Below are positions 34,367 through 46,545 of a stretch of 64,000 nt of DNA, piece after piece. The notes beneath the pieces were generated by a model. It worked only from the letters and a program-made list of their open reading frames with translations. It was not told the origin of the DNA and did no database searches. The position numbers and the translations under genes are program-made. Within the stretch, counting starts at the first letter, position 1, and each line of letters starts with the position of its first letter. Source of the stretch: Tanytarsus gracilentus (lineage: Eukaryota; Arthropoda; Insecta; Diptera; Chironomidae); assembly GCA_038502055.1 (NCBI GenBank), contig JAXRKN010000014.1, positions 186,001-250,000 of the forward strand. Reading direction: 5' to 3'.

Positions 34367-35773
34367 AAAATTCCTCTCAACTGTGCAAAATTTACCTTTA
34401 AGTTCACTTTTTGTGTTTTTTATAAGCCGAAAATAAAAATTAATTAATTTTATTTCAAAGCAAAATTTGGAGTTGGGAATTCCCTGAAAAAAAAATCTCT
34501 TTCAGCATCATCGGCGTAGGTTTATGGAAAATACCCAAACAATACAATTAAAAATAATAAAGTGAGGTGGAAAAATTTAGTCTGCTAGATAAAAATCTTC
34601 ACAAACACCAAAAAGCGTGTGGAAAAGTTTTTTTCAGTGTGCGATGATGAAACAATTTTTCAAGGTAGAAAATCATCTCGAAATAAAAAAAGAAGAAGGC
34701 AAAGTGAAAATTAAATTTTAAATGAATGGTGACCAGGTGTCGAGTTTCAAAGTGAATTTTAAATAGAGTGAAAGTTATAATGAGACTTTGCTGTTGAGAT
34801 GTCAAAATTCAGGTGAGAGAGTGTTTTAAATGTTTTGAGTGATTTGAATTTGAATTTTTTAAAACCTAGGTTCAGAGAGTGGTTCTTAAAGGTCTTTAAG
34901 GATTTATAAAGTTAACCAAATATTTTAGGGTGCTCTAAAAAGAAACCAAAAGTGCTATAAAAACCTAGAGTGGTCTGAAAAGAGACCTAAGACGCTTAAA
35001 TAAAACCTAAGGTACTCAAATAAGATCTAGAGTACTTTTGAAAGTCCTAAAGTTGTTTTTAAAAAACCTAAGGTTCTTAAACAAAACCTGAAATGCTCAA
35101 AGAAGATCTAAAGTACTTTTGAAAGTTCTAGGTGGACTTAAAAGAAACCTAAGGTGCTTAAACAAAACCTAGAGTACTTTTAAAGGACCTAAGGTGGTTT
35201 TAAAAGAAACCTAAGGTGGCTTTAATAAAACCTAAGATTCTTAAATAAGACCTAAGGTTGTCATAAAAACTTATGGTTCTCTAGAATGAAACTAAAGTTG
35301 CTTCAGTTCACAATCAAAATTTTAAATCTAAAAAAATTTAAATATGAACAAAATTTTTAATTTTTTTTATTCAAACCAATTTTCAATTTTTAAATACATT
35401 CCATAACTAAAATTTAATTTTCACCCAAACCTAAGCTCCTAAACCTCCAACCATCATAGTCACCCATTTCAACTTCACTCTCACATATTTCACTGCCATC
35501 ATCATTGACTGACTCACGCTCGACTGCAAGACTATAAAGAAAAAACAGTTCATGATGATCATTAAGCATGGAGGTGTATCGTGAGTCCACTTCTTGTGTC
35601 TAAAAATAATACACCAAAAACTCTTTGATGGTGTTTCATGTTTATTGTAATTTAAATACGATCTGGATGCTCTGAGACACTTCAGTTTCTACACAACAGT
35701 CGGTCTGGAAAGACAGAAAAAAATCCTTCAAGGAGCTGAAAATTTTTTGAGAGTTTAAAGAGAAAATTAAAAA
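34367..35773. other. Spacer between Mp20 copies, with degenerate short repeats
   Basis: No coding exon. Most of 34870-35300 is a degenerate short-period repeat based on aaacctaaggtgcttaaa. Positions 35460-35720 are less AT-biased and probably hold the promoter of copy 2. Confidence 0.5.
34870..35300 (+). repeat. Degenerate repeat, consensus AAACCTAAGGTNCTTAAA
   Basis: At least a dozen imperfect copies in about 430 bp, for example aaacctaaggttcttaaa, aaacctaaggtgcttaaa and gacctaaggtggtttt, spaced about 20-45 bp apart. The sequence is divergent enough that it may be an old minisatellite. Confidence 0.7.
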
Positions 35774-36466
35774 ATGTCTTTGGAGCGTCAAGTTCGTGCT
35801 AAGGTTGGTGATGAAATTTTTAAAAAAAATTTGTGAAAATTCAGCAAAAAAATTAAATTTCTAAATATTAAATTTAAAATAATTAATACACAGCTCGCTG
35901 GCAAGCGCAGCCCCGAGATGGAGAAGGAAGCTCAAGAATGGATCGAGACAGTCATCGGCCAAAAATTCCCACCAGGTGAAACCTATGAGGAGTCAATCAA
36001 GGACGGAATTATTCTCTGCAAGCTCATGAACAAACTCAAGCCAGGTTCAATCAACAAGATCAACACATCAGGACCTTCGTTCAAGATGATGGAAAATATC
36101 AATCTCTTCCAAAAATCTCTTAAGAATTACGGCGTTGCTGATCAAGATGTCTTCCAGACCGCCGACTTGTGGGAGATGAAAGACATTTTCCAAGTCACAA
36201 CGACACTTTTCGCTCTCGGTCGTGAGGTGAGTTTTAAAATATTTAAAAATTCATCATCTAATTTTTTTGAGTAGACTTACAGACATCCAGAATGGTCAGG
36301 TCCATGGCTCGGACCAAAGCCATCAGAAGCTAACGTGCGTGATTTTGATGATGAGACAATCGCGGCTGGAAAAGCAGTCATCGGTCTTCAAGCCGGCAGC
36401 AACAAAGGTGCATCACAAGCTGGCTCGAACATGGGCGCTGGCAGAAAAATTATCATCGGAAAGTAA
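35774..36466 (+). CDS. Mp20: Muscle protein 20 (calponin/transgelin family), copy 2
   Basis: Exons 35774-35803, 35894-36226 and 36275-36466 give 184 residues with the same phases as copy 1. The same CH domain and C-terminal calponin-like repeat are present. A 118-nt stretch of exon 2 (35998-36115) is identical to copy 1 (33890-34007), and exon 3 differs at only about 8 of 192 positions. Other parts of exon 2 (VIGQKFPPGETYEESI; FQKSLKNYGVADQDVF; LFALGRE) and the introns have diverged. This patchiness suggests gene conversion or strong constraint after duplication. Expression differences cannot be judged here. Confidence 0.94.
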
Positions 36467-39400
36467 AAAGTTCAAATTCACCGCCCGCAAATTTCTTTTT
36501 TAAATAAAAATTGTAAAATTTCTCGCTCTCAAACTTTTGTATTAAAACTTTGATAAAAAGAAAAAAAAAATTTTATTTTTCAAATTTTTTCAGGTGGACT
36601 CAAGGAAAATTCATCATTTCGAGTCCAAGTGACATTCGGCTTAATTACACCTCGGAAAAATATTTCACGCGATGATCAAATTTTTCTATTTTTAATGTGC
36701 GCGCGCGAAAAAAAAATAATTTTCAGCATCTTAAAGCAATAAATTACAGCAGAAATTCTCTCTTATGGATTCGAATTGCGGAGAGAAGAAAAATATACAC
36801 AGAAAATTATTTTCGTTTGAGTTGCGATAGCAGCAAAGCGTTGAATGTAAACAAAAATTCTTTTACGATTATTTTTAGGGTTTTGCATGTGGAATTGAAC
36901 TTGAAAAGTTTAGTTTTTGTTGTCTTTATTAAGTTTTTTAAAAGTTAGTTTTAAGTTTTATTGAAATAAAATTTGGATTTTAAAAATTCTCGACATGCCA
37001 TTGAGAATTTCATTAGCACATCGAGGAAATTGAAAATGTAAATAAAAAAATCAGATGGAAATGAATTTTTTCTTCTAAAATGCAACATTGAATGTGGAAA
37101 AAAATCTTGGCGCCCGATCACTGCGGGTTTTGCAGTGTTTCGAGCAGGAAAGTGGAAGAAATTTGTTTATGGAAAATTCAATCATCGCGTTTTGTTTTAA
37201 TTAATTCTTTTTTGGTATTTTTAAAACATTTTTTAAAGATGTTTTTTATGGATGAGAAAAAAGTCTGGAAGAAATTGACCTTCGGGTTAAAAAGGTCTTA
37301 AAGTTCTTGAAATATTTTTGTTTAATTTTCTTAATTAATTGCTGATAAAGTCATCACCTCAAATTTATCCGAAAAAAATTATTTCATAACTCAAGAATTT
37401 CGATTTTTTCATTAAATAAATATTTTCATTCAAATTTATGAGCAATAAAATGAAATCCGATGACGTCCATCTTCGCAAGCACAAAAAACACTTCATTTCA
37501 TTCTTTTCTAGTGTGTTTTTCTTCTATAAAAAAAATCTTGACTCACATTTAGTTTAAAAATAAAGCGATGATGATCGAGTTAATAAAAATGTGTAACATA
37601 TATTTTTTTTGAAACGTGGAAAAAATTAAATGATGGCAATTTAAAGTCGTGACATTTTACTATATGTATAAATATATTTTGCAACAAAGTGGATCATAAA
37701 AAATATTAAATAGATGAAGGATTGATGGACTCTTATTTAAAATCAATGACATAATACTAAAGTTCTAATGAAGGGAGTGAAGTACTCATAAAAACCATTT
37801 ACTGCATTAAAAAATTTAATTTAAATTAGAACAAAAATTAATTAACTTTAATACATTTAAAGTTTATTCAAAAAAATTCGAATTAATTTTTTTATCGTTA
37901 AATTTATTTAAAAATCTAAATTTATTTAATTATAATTTTTAAAAATCTAAATTTATTTAATTATAATTTTTAAAAAATTCTTAATTAATTTTTTTATTTA
38001 TAAATTTTCCTTTCAGCCTTTAAAATCCCCTTTGAAGTGTGTCGATTGACCCATCAAGTCCCGATTAATTTTCCTTCCACATTTCTCAATTTAATTTTCC
38101 CATTTTTAACAAATTATTGCGACATTTTCACTCAATAATCGTTTCATCTCTTCAATCACCCTTAAAATGCCTCGAATTTGTTTACAAACTTAAAATATTT
38201 TCTCACTTTACATCTGCATCAATTAAGGTGTGAAATAAATTCGATGCAACGATGATTTGCCTTTTTTGAGTGGTTTTCGTTAAAAATAGAAAAATTGTGC
38301 GATGAATAAATTTTATTCTTTTTTATAGCGAAAACAAATTTGTTGATGATAAAAATAGAAAAGATGAAAATTAATATGTGAAAAAAATTTTAGAGCTTTT
38401 ATTTGAATTTTTTTGTAACGGTTAAAAGCTTTGATGGAAAAATTATGATGATAAAAGATATTTTGTTAAAATTCATGAATTTTTTAATTAATCGATTAAT
38501 GAAAAATTTAATTTTACTGATTTTTTTGTAAATTTTAATTTTTTTAATAAAAACTGAATTTTTTTGTTAAATTTCCAAAATTTCAAAAATTGAATTTTAT
38601 AAAATTTCAAAACTCGATTTTAATTTAATTAAAAATATAAAAAAATCGACTTTTTTAGATCATAAACGAGTGTCCCAACCCCTCTTGAAAATCTCCCAAA
38701 TTTATTTTTATATCAAATTTTTTTACTACAAAATTATTTTTACACAAACAAAATTTACAATTTTAGCGAAAATCTTTATTTAAATCTTGAATAACTCTTA
38801 AAAATAGAAATTCATCATTTCGGCTATTTTTTGATTTTTTTTCTAAATTTTCACTCGAAAAAATTCACCTGACATTTTTCATTTTTTTTCTCTCTTCTCA
38901 AATTGCAAATATTTTGTGATGAGTCGACTAACGCCCACGAATACAAATATGATGACGCATCCGATATCACTTGGATACACTTGTTGCTAATTTTATCACT
39001 TTTAAAAACGTGAAAATTTTCTTTCTCGAATTTTTTGTGTCTCAAACACAGCAAAAAAATCTAACACACACTTTGGACTTTTTTTTTGTGTTAAATGGAG
39101 TCATAAAGATATTTTTAGAAATTTGAGAGAGATTTTTTATGTTTTTTTTGACTCACTCAAATAAAACTTAGATTTTTAGGAAATTTTTCATTTTAATTGA
39201 TGAGAAAAAAGTAAAAATTATCAAGAGACAAAATGTCCACAAAATTTTAGTCACGTAGACTTGAATTAATTTTTTACAATAATTAATGAGTTTACCTTTA
39301 AGAAAAATATTTTAAAAATTTTAATTTACGGTCGCTGCCAATCATTTTTGCTGTCATTAAAATTTTCTAATTGCACAAATTTTTTTCTCGTTAATTTTTA

Positions 39401-39904
39401 TTTTATGAATTTTTTGAAACTTTTCTCATACAAATAAAACTTAGAAACAGTTAATTTGTCATCGATTCTTGAACTTTGTCATTTTAAGATTTTCTCTGTC
39501 TGCATTTATTTTTAAACCTAACATCAAAGTGATCATTTTTTACATGGATGAGTGAAGAAGGAAATTTTTCAGCCTGTAAAACCCACAAAAAATTAAATAA
39601 AACAAAAATTAGCGGATAAAAATTGTAAAATTTATTGAAGTGTCGAAATATTTCTTGCTTGGTTGTAAAAAGTGAAAATAAAATGCAATAAAAAATTATT
39701 AAAGTTGATAAGAAAATTTTTATTTGAATTTTTTATTTCTCAAATTGCGTAATAAAATTAACATAAATAAAATTTGATTAAATATGGAAAAAAATTAGAT
39801 TTTTTAGATTTTGATAATTTTAATTTTTAGTCAAATTTTTTCTTAAATTTTTTTCTTGTAATTTTTAGATAAATTTTCACATTTCTTTCTATTTAAAAAC
39901 CAAA
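36467..39904. other. Large A/T-rich intergenic region
   Basis: About 3.4 kb without recognisable exons. Less biased islands lie at 36590-36850, 37080-37180, 38010-38250 and 38900-38990 (includes ATGACGCAT, AP-1/CRE-like). They could be enhancers of the flanking genes. Nothing else supported. Confidence 0.4.
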
Positions 39905-40210
39905 CTATGGAAATTTAATATAAAAATTATACAAAATTGGCATTAAAGGAATCAAAATCAACTTAAACTTTACAATCGACTCGGCTGAGTTTTCGTCAGG
40001 TTCTTCTGTCGTTTCTTCGGTGGTTTCTTCTGTTGTCGTCTCTTCAGTGGCTTCCTCAGTCGTTGACTCTTCAGTTGTGGTCTCTTCTGTTGTTGTCGTT
40101 TTTTTAGTTGTCGCTGCTAATGGAACGATTATTGGAAAAACCGCGTTTGAATTCTCCATGAGACTGAGTTTGGCACAAAATGCGAGAAGAATGAAAGCAA
40201 ACTTGAACAT
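39905..40210 (-). CDS. Small secreted Thr/Glu-rich (mucin-like) protein
   Basis: Single exon, 101 residues. A signal peptide (MFKFAFILLAFCAKLSLM) is followed by VFPIIVPLAATTKK and about 40 residues of TTEE-type repeats (TTTEETTTEESTTEEATEE and variants). It ends with a hydrophobic stretch (FKLILIPLMPILYNFYI) that could be a GPI signal or membrane anchor. Threonine density suggests O-glycosylation; the pgant-like genes in this window make that class of modification, but no link is shown. No family recognised. The clean signal peptide and codon-level repeat make it likely real. Confidence 0.7.
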   Translation of the reverse strand: MFKFAFILLAFCAKLSLMENSNAVFPIIVPLAATTKKTTTTEETTTEESTTEEATEETTTEETTEETTEEPDENSAESIVKFKLILIPLMPILYNFYIKFP

Positions 40211-41280
40211 TTTTATAGTTAATTTGGAATTTTTTAATATTTTAGAAATTTTTAAATTATTTCTTTTCGTTGATATTTTTTGTGAAATTTTGTCAATTTT
40301 TTTTTACTTCACCAACTTTGACTTTAAATATTTCGTCAACACAAAAATTGCAACTGACGAAAATTCTTCAAGCTTTTCACTTTTTAAACGCAATTTTTAT
40401 CTTTTTTATCAAGCAATTTCTATTTTATAGCACCCGACCGACGTTCACTTATGATGAAAAATTATGCAATAGCTTCGCTTATTTTTTGTTTTTGTTTACT
40501 CATTGTGCGCATTAAATTAATAATTAAAATAATTTCAAAGTGAAGCTATTTGGAAAAAGCGAAGTTCTGCGAAGCTTTTTGCAAGGAGAACAGTAAAACT
40601 GAGAACGCGGCGCACCGATAAAACCTCACTTGTTTTGTTTTATGATTTCAAAGATAATTTTTGGTGTTTTATCAAGAAATAAAGTTTAATTTTGGAAATT
40701 TCAATAAAAAATTACTAATAATAAAATTTAAATACACTTAAAAAAATTTGGAGTGGAAACTTTAAAGTTTTAAAAAAATATTCAATTTGGTTTCTACCCC
40801 TGAAAAATTATTTTAAATACATTTTAAAAAAAGTTTCCCATCCTTGAATATTTTTAAATTTATAAAGATATTTTTTAGGCGGTTAAAAATAATTTTGCAA
40901 TTTTAAAAAAACGAGAGTTTCCCACCCCTTGCATAAATTTTTTTTAATTAAATAAATAAATTTTTTGTGTTATTTTTTTTACATTTTAAAGTTAAAAGAT
41001 CACAAATTTTTCCTCTGAGTTCATCAAACCCTTTGCAGGTATTTTAACCTAAGTCATTTTCACATTTGCTCATAAACTTTTATCCTCACACTCACTTACG
41101 AGTGTGAGAATGACACAAATATAATGCGCTCATCATTTCAGGGCTTTTAAACTCACCAACTATCACGTCAGAGCTCGGAAACGCTTTTCAACATTTATTT
41201 TTTGAGGAGAGAAAATTTTTGTATAAATTTCCGAGCTCTGGCGTGAACTGAATCACTTCAGTGTCGATCCTCATCCCAGA
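40211..41280. other. Spacer with two inverted repeats near 41.1-41.2 kb
   Basis: A/T-rich to about 41030. An inverted pair aatagcttcgctt / aagtgaagctatt lies around 40470-40552. CTCACACTC / GAGTGTGAG forms a hairpin at 41085-41108, and an 18-bp inverted repeat spans 41164-41245. No coding exon. Confidence 0.45.
41164..41245. repeat. 18-bp inverted repeat flanking a 46-bp core
   Basis: CACGTCAGAGCTCGGAAA (41164-41181) and TTTCCGAGCTCTGGCGTG (41228-41245) are reverse complements with one mismatch. Each arm contains the palindrome GAGCTC. It lies about 5.3 kb upstream of the Mlp84B start codon, within a candidate promoter zone. Confidence 0.6.
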
Positions 41281-41452
41281 CTATATGCATGTATAAGAAA
41301 ATGTTGTGCCGTGTGCATAGAAGAATGCTCATAGACTACCCAGCACTCAACCATCGTTCAATTCATTCGACGTCGATTAGCAGAAGAAAAGATTGCGAGT
41401 TTTTTGAGCTTTTAGTGGAAAATTTCTGAGTTATTTAAAAAATATTTTTAAG
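41270..41452 (+). promoter_or_regulatory. Candidate distal promoter / noncoding first exon of Mlp84B
   Basis: Balanced-composition segment with TATA-like ctatatgcatgtataag, then a purine-rich leader ending near a GTGAGTG donor (about 41452). No coding frame starts here. It could be an untranslated first exon spliced to the Mlp84B exon at 46546. A second candidate lies at 46040-46250. Confidence 0.25.
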
Positions 41453-41754
41453 AGTGAGTGTGGAAAAACATTTTTTAACTGTTGGCTGGAAAAATTTTAA
41501 TAAAACGTGAACGAAAGTGGTTTGAGATTAAAAATATGGGAAAATATTTGAAAATAAAATTTTTAAAATTTGTGATTTAAATTTTTGGAACTTTCACTGA
41601 ATTTTTAAAAGGTTTGCGATGCGGCGAAATTTTTGATAATTTGAATAAAAATTTAAAATTTAAAAATAAAACAAGATGGGTCTGCAAACGGCGTTGCCAT
41701 TTCCAATAGCTCCGCTGTATTAGATTAGTACCCCCCTGTTGATTAGCGCAATGA

Positions 41755-42480
41755 GCATTAGTGGCGCCACTGTCCGTTCATAATGGATATTCCTCGAAAA
41801 ACATCAATTCCAATCGAATTCTAATCCAATCACGAGTTCAACGATACCCATGAAGCCATAGTTCTGAAAAATGGGCATTAGTGGCACTCCTGGTCGACCA
41901 TGATAGACATTCCTCAAAAAACATCAATGCCAATCGATTCCTAATCCAATCACGAGTTCAACGATACCCATGAAGCCATAGTTCTGAAAAATGGACATTA
42001 GTGGCACTCCAGGCGTATGGAATTTTAAAAATCGTAATGTAATCGATTCCTGATGAGAGGTCACGATACATATGAAGCCATAGTTCTGAAAAATGGGCAT
42101 TAGTGGTACTCCTGGCCGGCCATGATGGACATTCTTCAAAAATCGTCAATGTCAATCGATTCCTGATGCAATGACGAGTTGAACGACAAACATGAAGCCA
42201 TAGTTCTGAAAAATGGACATTAGTGGCACTCCTGGCCGGCCATGATGGACATTCTTCAAAAATCGTCAATGTCAATCGATTCCTGATGCAATGACGAGTT
42301 GAACGACATACATGAAGCCATAGTTCTGAAAAATGGACATTAGTGGCACTCCTGGCCGGCCATGATGGAATTCTTCAAAAATCGTCAATGTAATCGATTC
42401 CTGTGAATGACGAGTTCAACGAATACATGAAGCCATAGTTCTGAAAAATGGGATTAGTGGCCTCCGGCCGGCCATTTGGC
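41755..42480 (-). repeat. 120-bp tandem array, six units plus a partial
   Basis: Unit starts at about 41755, 41875, 41995, 42096, 42216, 42336 and 42452, so periods are 120, 120, 101, 120, 120 and 116 bp. Every full unit ends gccatagttctgaaaaatgg. Later units contain tggccggcca. Units 4 and 5 are almost identical; units 1 and 3 are the most diverged. Confidence 0.95.
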
Positions 42481-42695
42481 ACTCCTCAAATCGTGCAGTT
42501 CCGTAATTACGGCAACGAACCTGGCCATATAAAAGAAAATTTGTATGAAAAAGGACATTTTTGCACTCTGGGGTCCTTGGGGTCTTCCTCAAAACTAAAT
42601 ACTTCTTGCACAACTAGAGCCAAAACCCGATCTTTAGCCACAAACCCGAGTCAAATCCGACCAGCCGTTCTTGAGATATGGCGTTCACTAAGATC

Positions 42696-42748
42696 GTGAG
42701 AAAGTGAGAAAGTAAGAAAGTGAGAAAGTGAGAAAGTAAGAAAGTAAG
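42696..42748 (+). repeat. Octanucleotide microsatellite GAGAAAGT / AAGAAAGT
   Basis: About six copies of an 8-bp unit alternating gagaaagt and aagaaagt, inside the 41.7-42.9 kb element. Confidence 0.9.
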
Positions 42749-42932
42749 ATGACTTAAATGGCTCTAACTCCTCGTAGGATCAACCGATTTCAAATCTGTT
42801 TTCGCCAATTTGTAGGGATTGACAAGGCCTATCATTTGAGTATATGTTTTGACATTGCAAAATGTAATGTCTTGGCACTAGGGGCCGAAAACAGGTTTTG
42901 GAAAAATCCAAAATTAATATATAGCGGAGCTA

Positions 42933-45900
42933 TAATAAATTAAAACTTAGAAATAAAATTTTTAAGATGCGTAAAAGTTTTAAATATTTTTTTGAAATTT
43001 TCCATAAAAATTTCACTAAAAAAAATTACAAAAAATAAAGAAAATTTAATTTGCCTAAAAATTCCTAAAAAAATTAATTTGGCTAAAAAATGCGTAAAAA
43101 ATTTAAATTTGGTTGAAAAATAATTAAAATTAATTTGAATATTTTAGTAATTTTTAAATTTTGTTAATTTTTCAAAAAAATTTCAATAAACTTTGAATTT
43201 TTCTTCACTAAATTTTCAATTTATTTAAATTCATTTTTTCCTTTTCAAAAATCTATAAATTAATTTTTCAATTTCAATTAATAATTTTTCGAACATTTCA
43301 ATTTGAAAATTTTCCATGACATTTTCATTCATCTGTCAACTTGCATCTCATAAACTTTTTTTCCGCGATATTTCATATTTTCGATCGTCCATTGAACATT
43401 TTCCGCTTTTGACATCATCATCAAATTATAAAATGAGATGAAATTATTTAATAAAGCGATTAAGAAGAAAAAAAATTATTTTAAGAAAGAAAATTGTCGA
43501 AAATATTATGAAATTTAATTTGTTTTTCGACTCCCTCGCAATTTTATGGAGCTGAAGATCGCGATTGTAATAAAAAAATTTAAATGAGAAAAACGAGAAG
43601 AGAAAAATTAATAGAAAATTCCTAAAAATACCAACAGACTGAAAATGAAAATGATCGCGTGCAGTTTCAGAATTGCATAATTTCTTCTGAATGTAAACAA
43701 AATTTTTAAACGAGAGAAAAAAAATTTGAAGAAAATTTATTTCGGAACCAAATGAAAATTTTTTGAATGATAAAATTTTATTTTTTTAAATTTTTAATTT
43801 TCCTCAAAATTTTTAACGTTTCAAAAATTTAAATTTTATTATTTGAACTTTTAATAAATTTCTCTCTTAAAATTTTACAATAAAAAACTTTCAGTCCTTT
43901 TAAAGTCATCCTCAGTCGCTCTCGAATGGAATTATTCATAATTTTTTCTCGCTAGCATTTTTCACCTGGGCATCATCACGCCCAACATTTCTTCTTCTCG
44001 AAGGTTTTATTTTTAGCAAACTTTGATGATGATCGCGCGCTTTATTTTTTTAATAGAAAATGTGTGTTGGAGAAAAAATTGTGAGAGGAAATATTTTTTT
44101 GTAAGAGGAAATTTATTTGAAAAATTAATTGAATAATTTCTTGTAAATTAATTAGAGATGAAAATGTTTTGAGATGATTTTAATTGGCAGATGAAAGTTT
44201 GTTAAAAAAAATGAAATGAAAAATTTGAAAATTGATGGAAAATTAAAAATTATTAATGAAAATTATTACAAAAAAATTAGAATATTTTTTGTTAGAATTT
44301 TAGATTTTAAAAAATTTTATTTTTTTAAATTTTTGATTTTATAAAATTTTTCCAAAAAATTTAAGGAAAATTTTCAACCTCAATAAATTTTCCAATTTTC
44401 ACTTTAAATCTTTCAACAATTTCTCAAATTTCACGTTCTTATTTTTCTTTCCATTCTAACTTGCTGCAAAATTCGACACCGACCAAAAAGAAAATAACAA
44501 GAAAAAGTCTAAAAATGTTCAACTGTGTCTATGAAAAAAAAACAGGAAAAGATTTTTCTCCGAAAAAAGCTATAAATTATTTAATTCAGCACAAAATTTT
44601 TAACACTCTGTTTAAGAAAAAAATGATTTATTGTTTTTTGCTCGCTTTAGTGAGTCGAAGATTTTTTTAGTTGTTTAACGATTAATTGCTGAAATGTGGA
44701 AATGGTTATGATGGAAATGAAAATTAAGCAGTGAAAAATTTTAGCAATTTTTTTTAAAACACGGAAAAAAATTTATGATTAAAAAAATTTCAAACTATTT
44801 TAATTAAATTTCAATCATTAAAAGTTAAAAAAATTAAAATATTTTTTCCATCTGAACTTTCATTCACTCTCAAAATTGTGGCATTTTGCTTTGAAAAACA
44901 ATTTTTTCTTTAAACCTTTTTCATGTCACCTTCTCATAAAGAAAATAAAAAATTTCCTCAACCGGTTTTTCTTCTTTCTTATTTTGATGTTTTTACTCAT
45001 CTGCCGCCCACTCAGAAGCGTGAGTGAAGAGAGAAAGAAAATTAGACAAGCATGAAAAAAGATTTGTGATCTTTTTTTTTCTATCAAAACGTTTGTCGCT
45101 TCCTTTCTGAGTTTTTCATCGCGTTAATGCAATTTTTTATGTTTGAAGTAACTTGAGTCATGTGACTTAAAGAGCAAATTACAAGACTATAAATTTTAAT
45201 TGCGAAAATGAATTAAGAAATTAAATAAATAATTTTTGAGTGAAAAAGTTGAGAAAGAAAATTTGGATTTAGATTGAGATTAATAGAAGGATTAGGATTA
45301 GATCAAGATTAAAATTTCAGTAAGATTAGATTAAGATTAAAATTAAAAAACCAAAAAGTTAAACCAAAAATTTCAAATTTTAAAAATCAACAATTTTAAA
45401 CACATTCAAAATTTAATAAAAATATACAAAAAAAATTCATTAAACCGCAATAAAAAATTATAAATTTAGATTTAATTTTTATGGACGTCATTTTACGATT
45501 ATTTACAAAAAATTTGAAAGACTTATTTTGATGCCACAAAAAGTGTGTCATTTTTCTTTCAAAGTTTTTTTTTGCTATTTTTATAAAAAAAAATCATCAT
45601 AAAATTTTCGTCATACATAAAAAATCAACAGAATGAAGAAAACGCGTTGTTTTCGTAAAAGAAAGAGAAATAATCAAAAAAAAACATGAGTCAGATAATT
45701 TTTGTTGTTTACTGTTTTGCGGCTCGATCACCGTCTGGTGATTTAAAAGATGGAAATTAGAAAATTGAAAGCTAAAAAGTGGAGAAAAAATAATGAAAAT
45801 GTTGTTAAAATTTTTATGAATTTTTTATTTATTTGGAGATTTAATTTTTTTACGAAATTTATTATTTGACGTCAATTAAGAATTTAATTATTAATATTTT

Positions 45901-46545
45901 TATATTTTAATAATTTTTAAATATTATTTAATAAATAAATTTTAAGTTAAATTTTTTGCTCCAATTTCCATTAAAATTTCTCAACAATTTTTGTTTAAAA
46001 TTTTCTAAACTTCTTAACTAATTTCTCTCAAACCGCCACAAAATCCAACTCTCGCATGTGACAACCGCAAACATGTCGTTGCACTCTCCACCTCTGCGAC
46101 ACTTTAACGATCAATTCCGAATGCTCTCATTGCAAAAGAGCAACTTTAAGAAATTCGAAATTCAATCGTGATTGTGATGCTCGCGTGATCGCATCGAAAC
46201 TGCAGTTGAGAGAAATAAAAAAATAATCAGTGAAGTGAAAAATTTATTTTAGGTCAGTGAGTTCCAAAAATAATAGAAAAAAATTAAAAAGAGAAATTTG
46301 GAGAAAAATTTCATCTGAAAAAGTCAAAAAGCGCAAAAAAGAAGGAAAAGTTTTATTTTTAGTCATTTTCTTCCTCACTCGCGTCGAGTGTGAAATTTAA
46401 AGAGAAAAAGTTGCGTAATCTCAGTTGAAAACCACTTTACATTTGCATTGCATCGCTTCCAGCTTTTGCAGTTTCGAGAAAAAAAATTAATTTAAAAATC
46501 TTTTTAGGATTTTTTTGTGTAAGTTATCAAGTGAAATAAGAGAAA
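42933..46545. other. A/T-rich region upstream of the Mlp84B coding start
   Basis: No coding exon. Segments at 43880-44040, 44930-45180 and 46040-46250 are less biased. Near 45150 lies agtcatgtgact (palindromic E-box) followed by ctataaattttaa (MEF2-like), suitable for a muscle enhancer. Positions 46040-46500 may be the proximal promoter and leader. Confidence 0.35.

Larger units (their letters stand above)
41707..42932. mobile_element. Repeat element bounded by TAGCTCCGCT / AGCGGAGCTA
   Basis: TAGCTCCGCTGTATTA (41707) and its near reverse complement TAATATATAGCGGAGCTA (right end 42932) bracket 1.2 kb of balanced-composition DNA unlike its surroundings. Inside are a 120-bp tandem array (41755-42480), a GAGAAAGT/AAGAAAGT microsatellite (42696-42748) and unique sequence, with no coding frame beyond repeat artefacts. 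It resembles a non-autonomous inverted-repeat element. Non-AT-rich sequence from about 41673 may also belong to it, so the left boundary is uncertain. Confidence 0.55.

Noticed and set aside
38851..39054. Minus-strand frame of 67 residues (MLCLRHKKFEK...)
   Set aside because: No signal, domain or splice support in an A/T-rich region; the composition island is more likely regulatory.
40540..40600. Heat-shock element (gcgaagttctgcgaagc)
   Set aside because: The GAA/TTC blocks are not in the required 5-bp alternating register.
41958..42275. Minus-strand open frames with repeated PSWPARS...FSELWLH segments
   Set aside because: They are read-through of the 120-bp tandem DNA repeat, whose unit length is a multiple of three. 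No start context, splice sites or family match.
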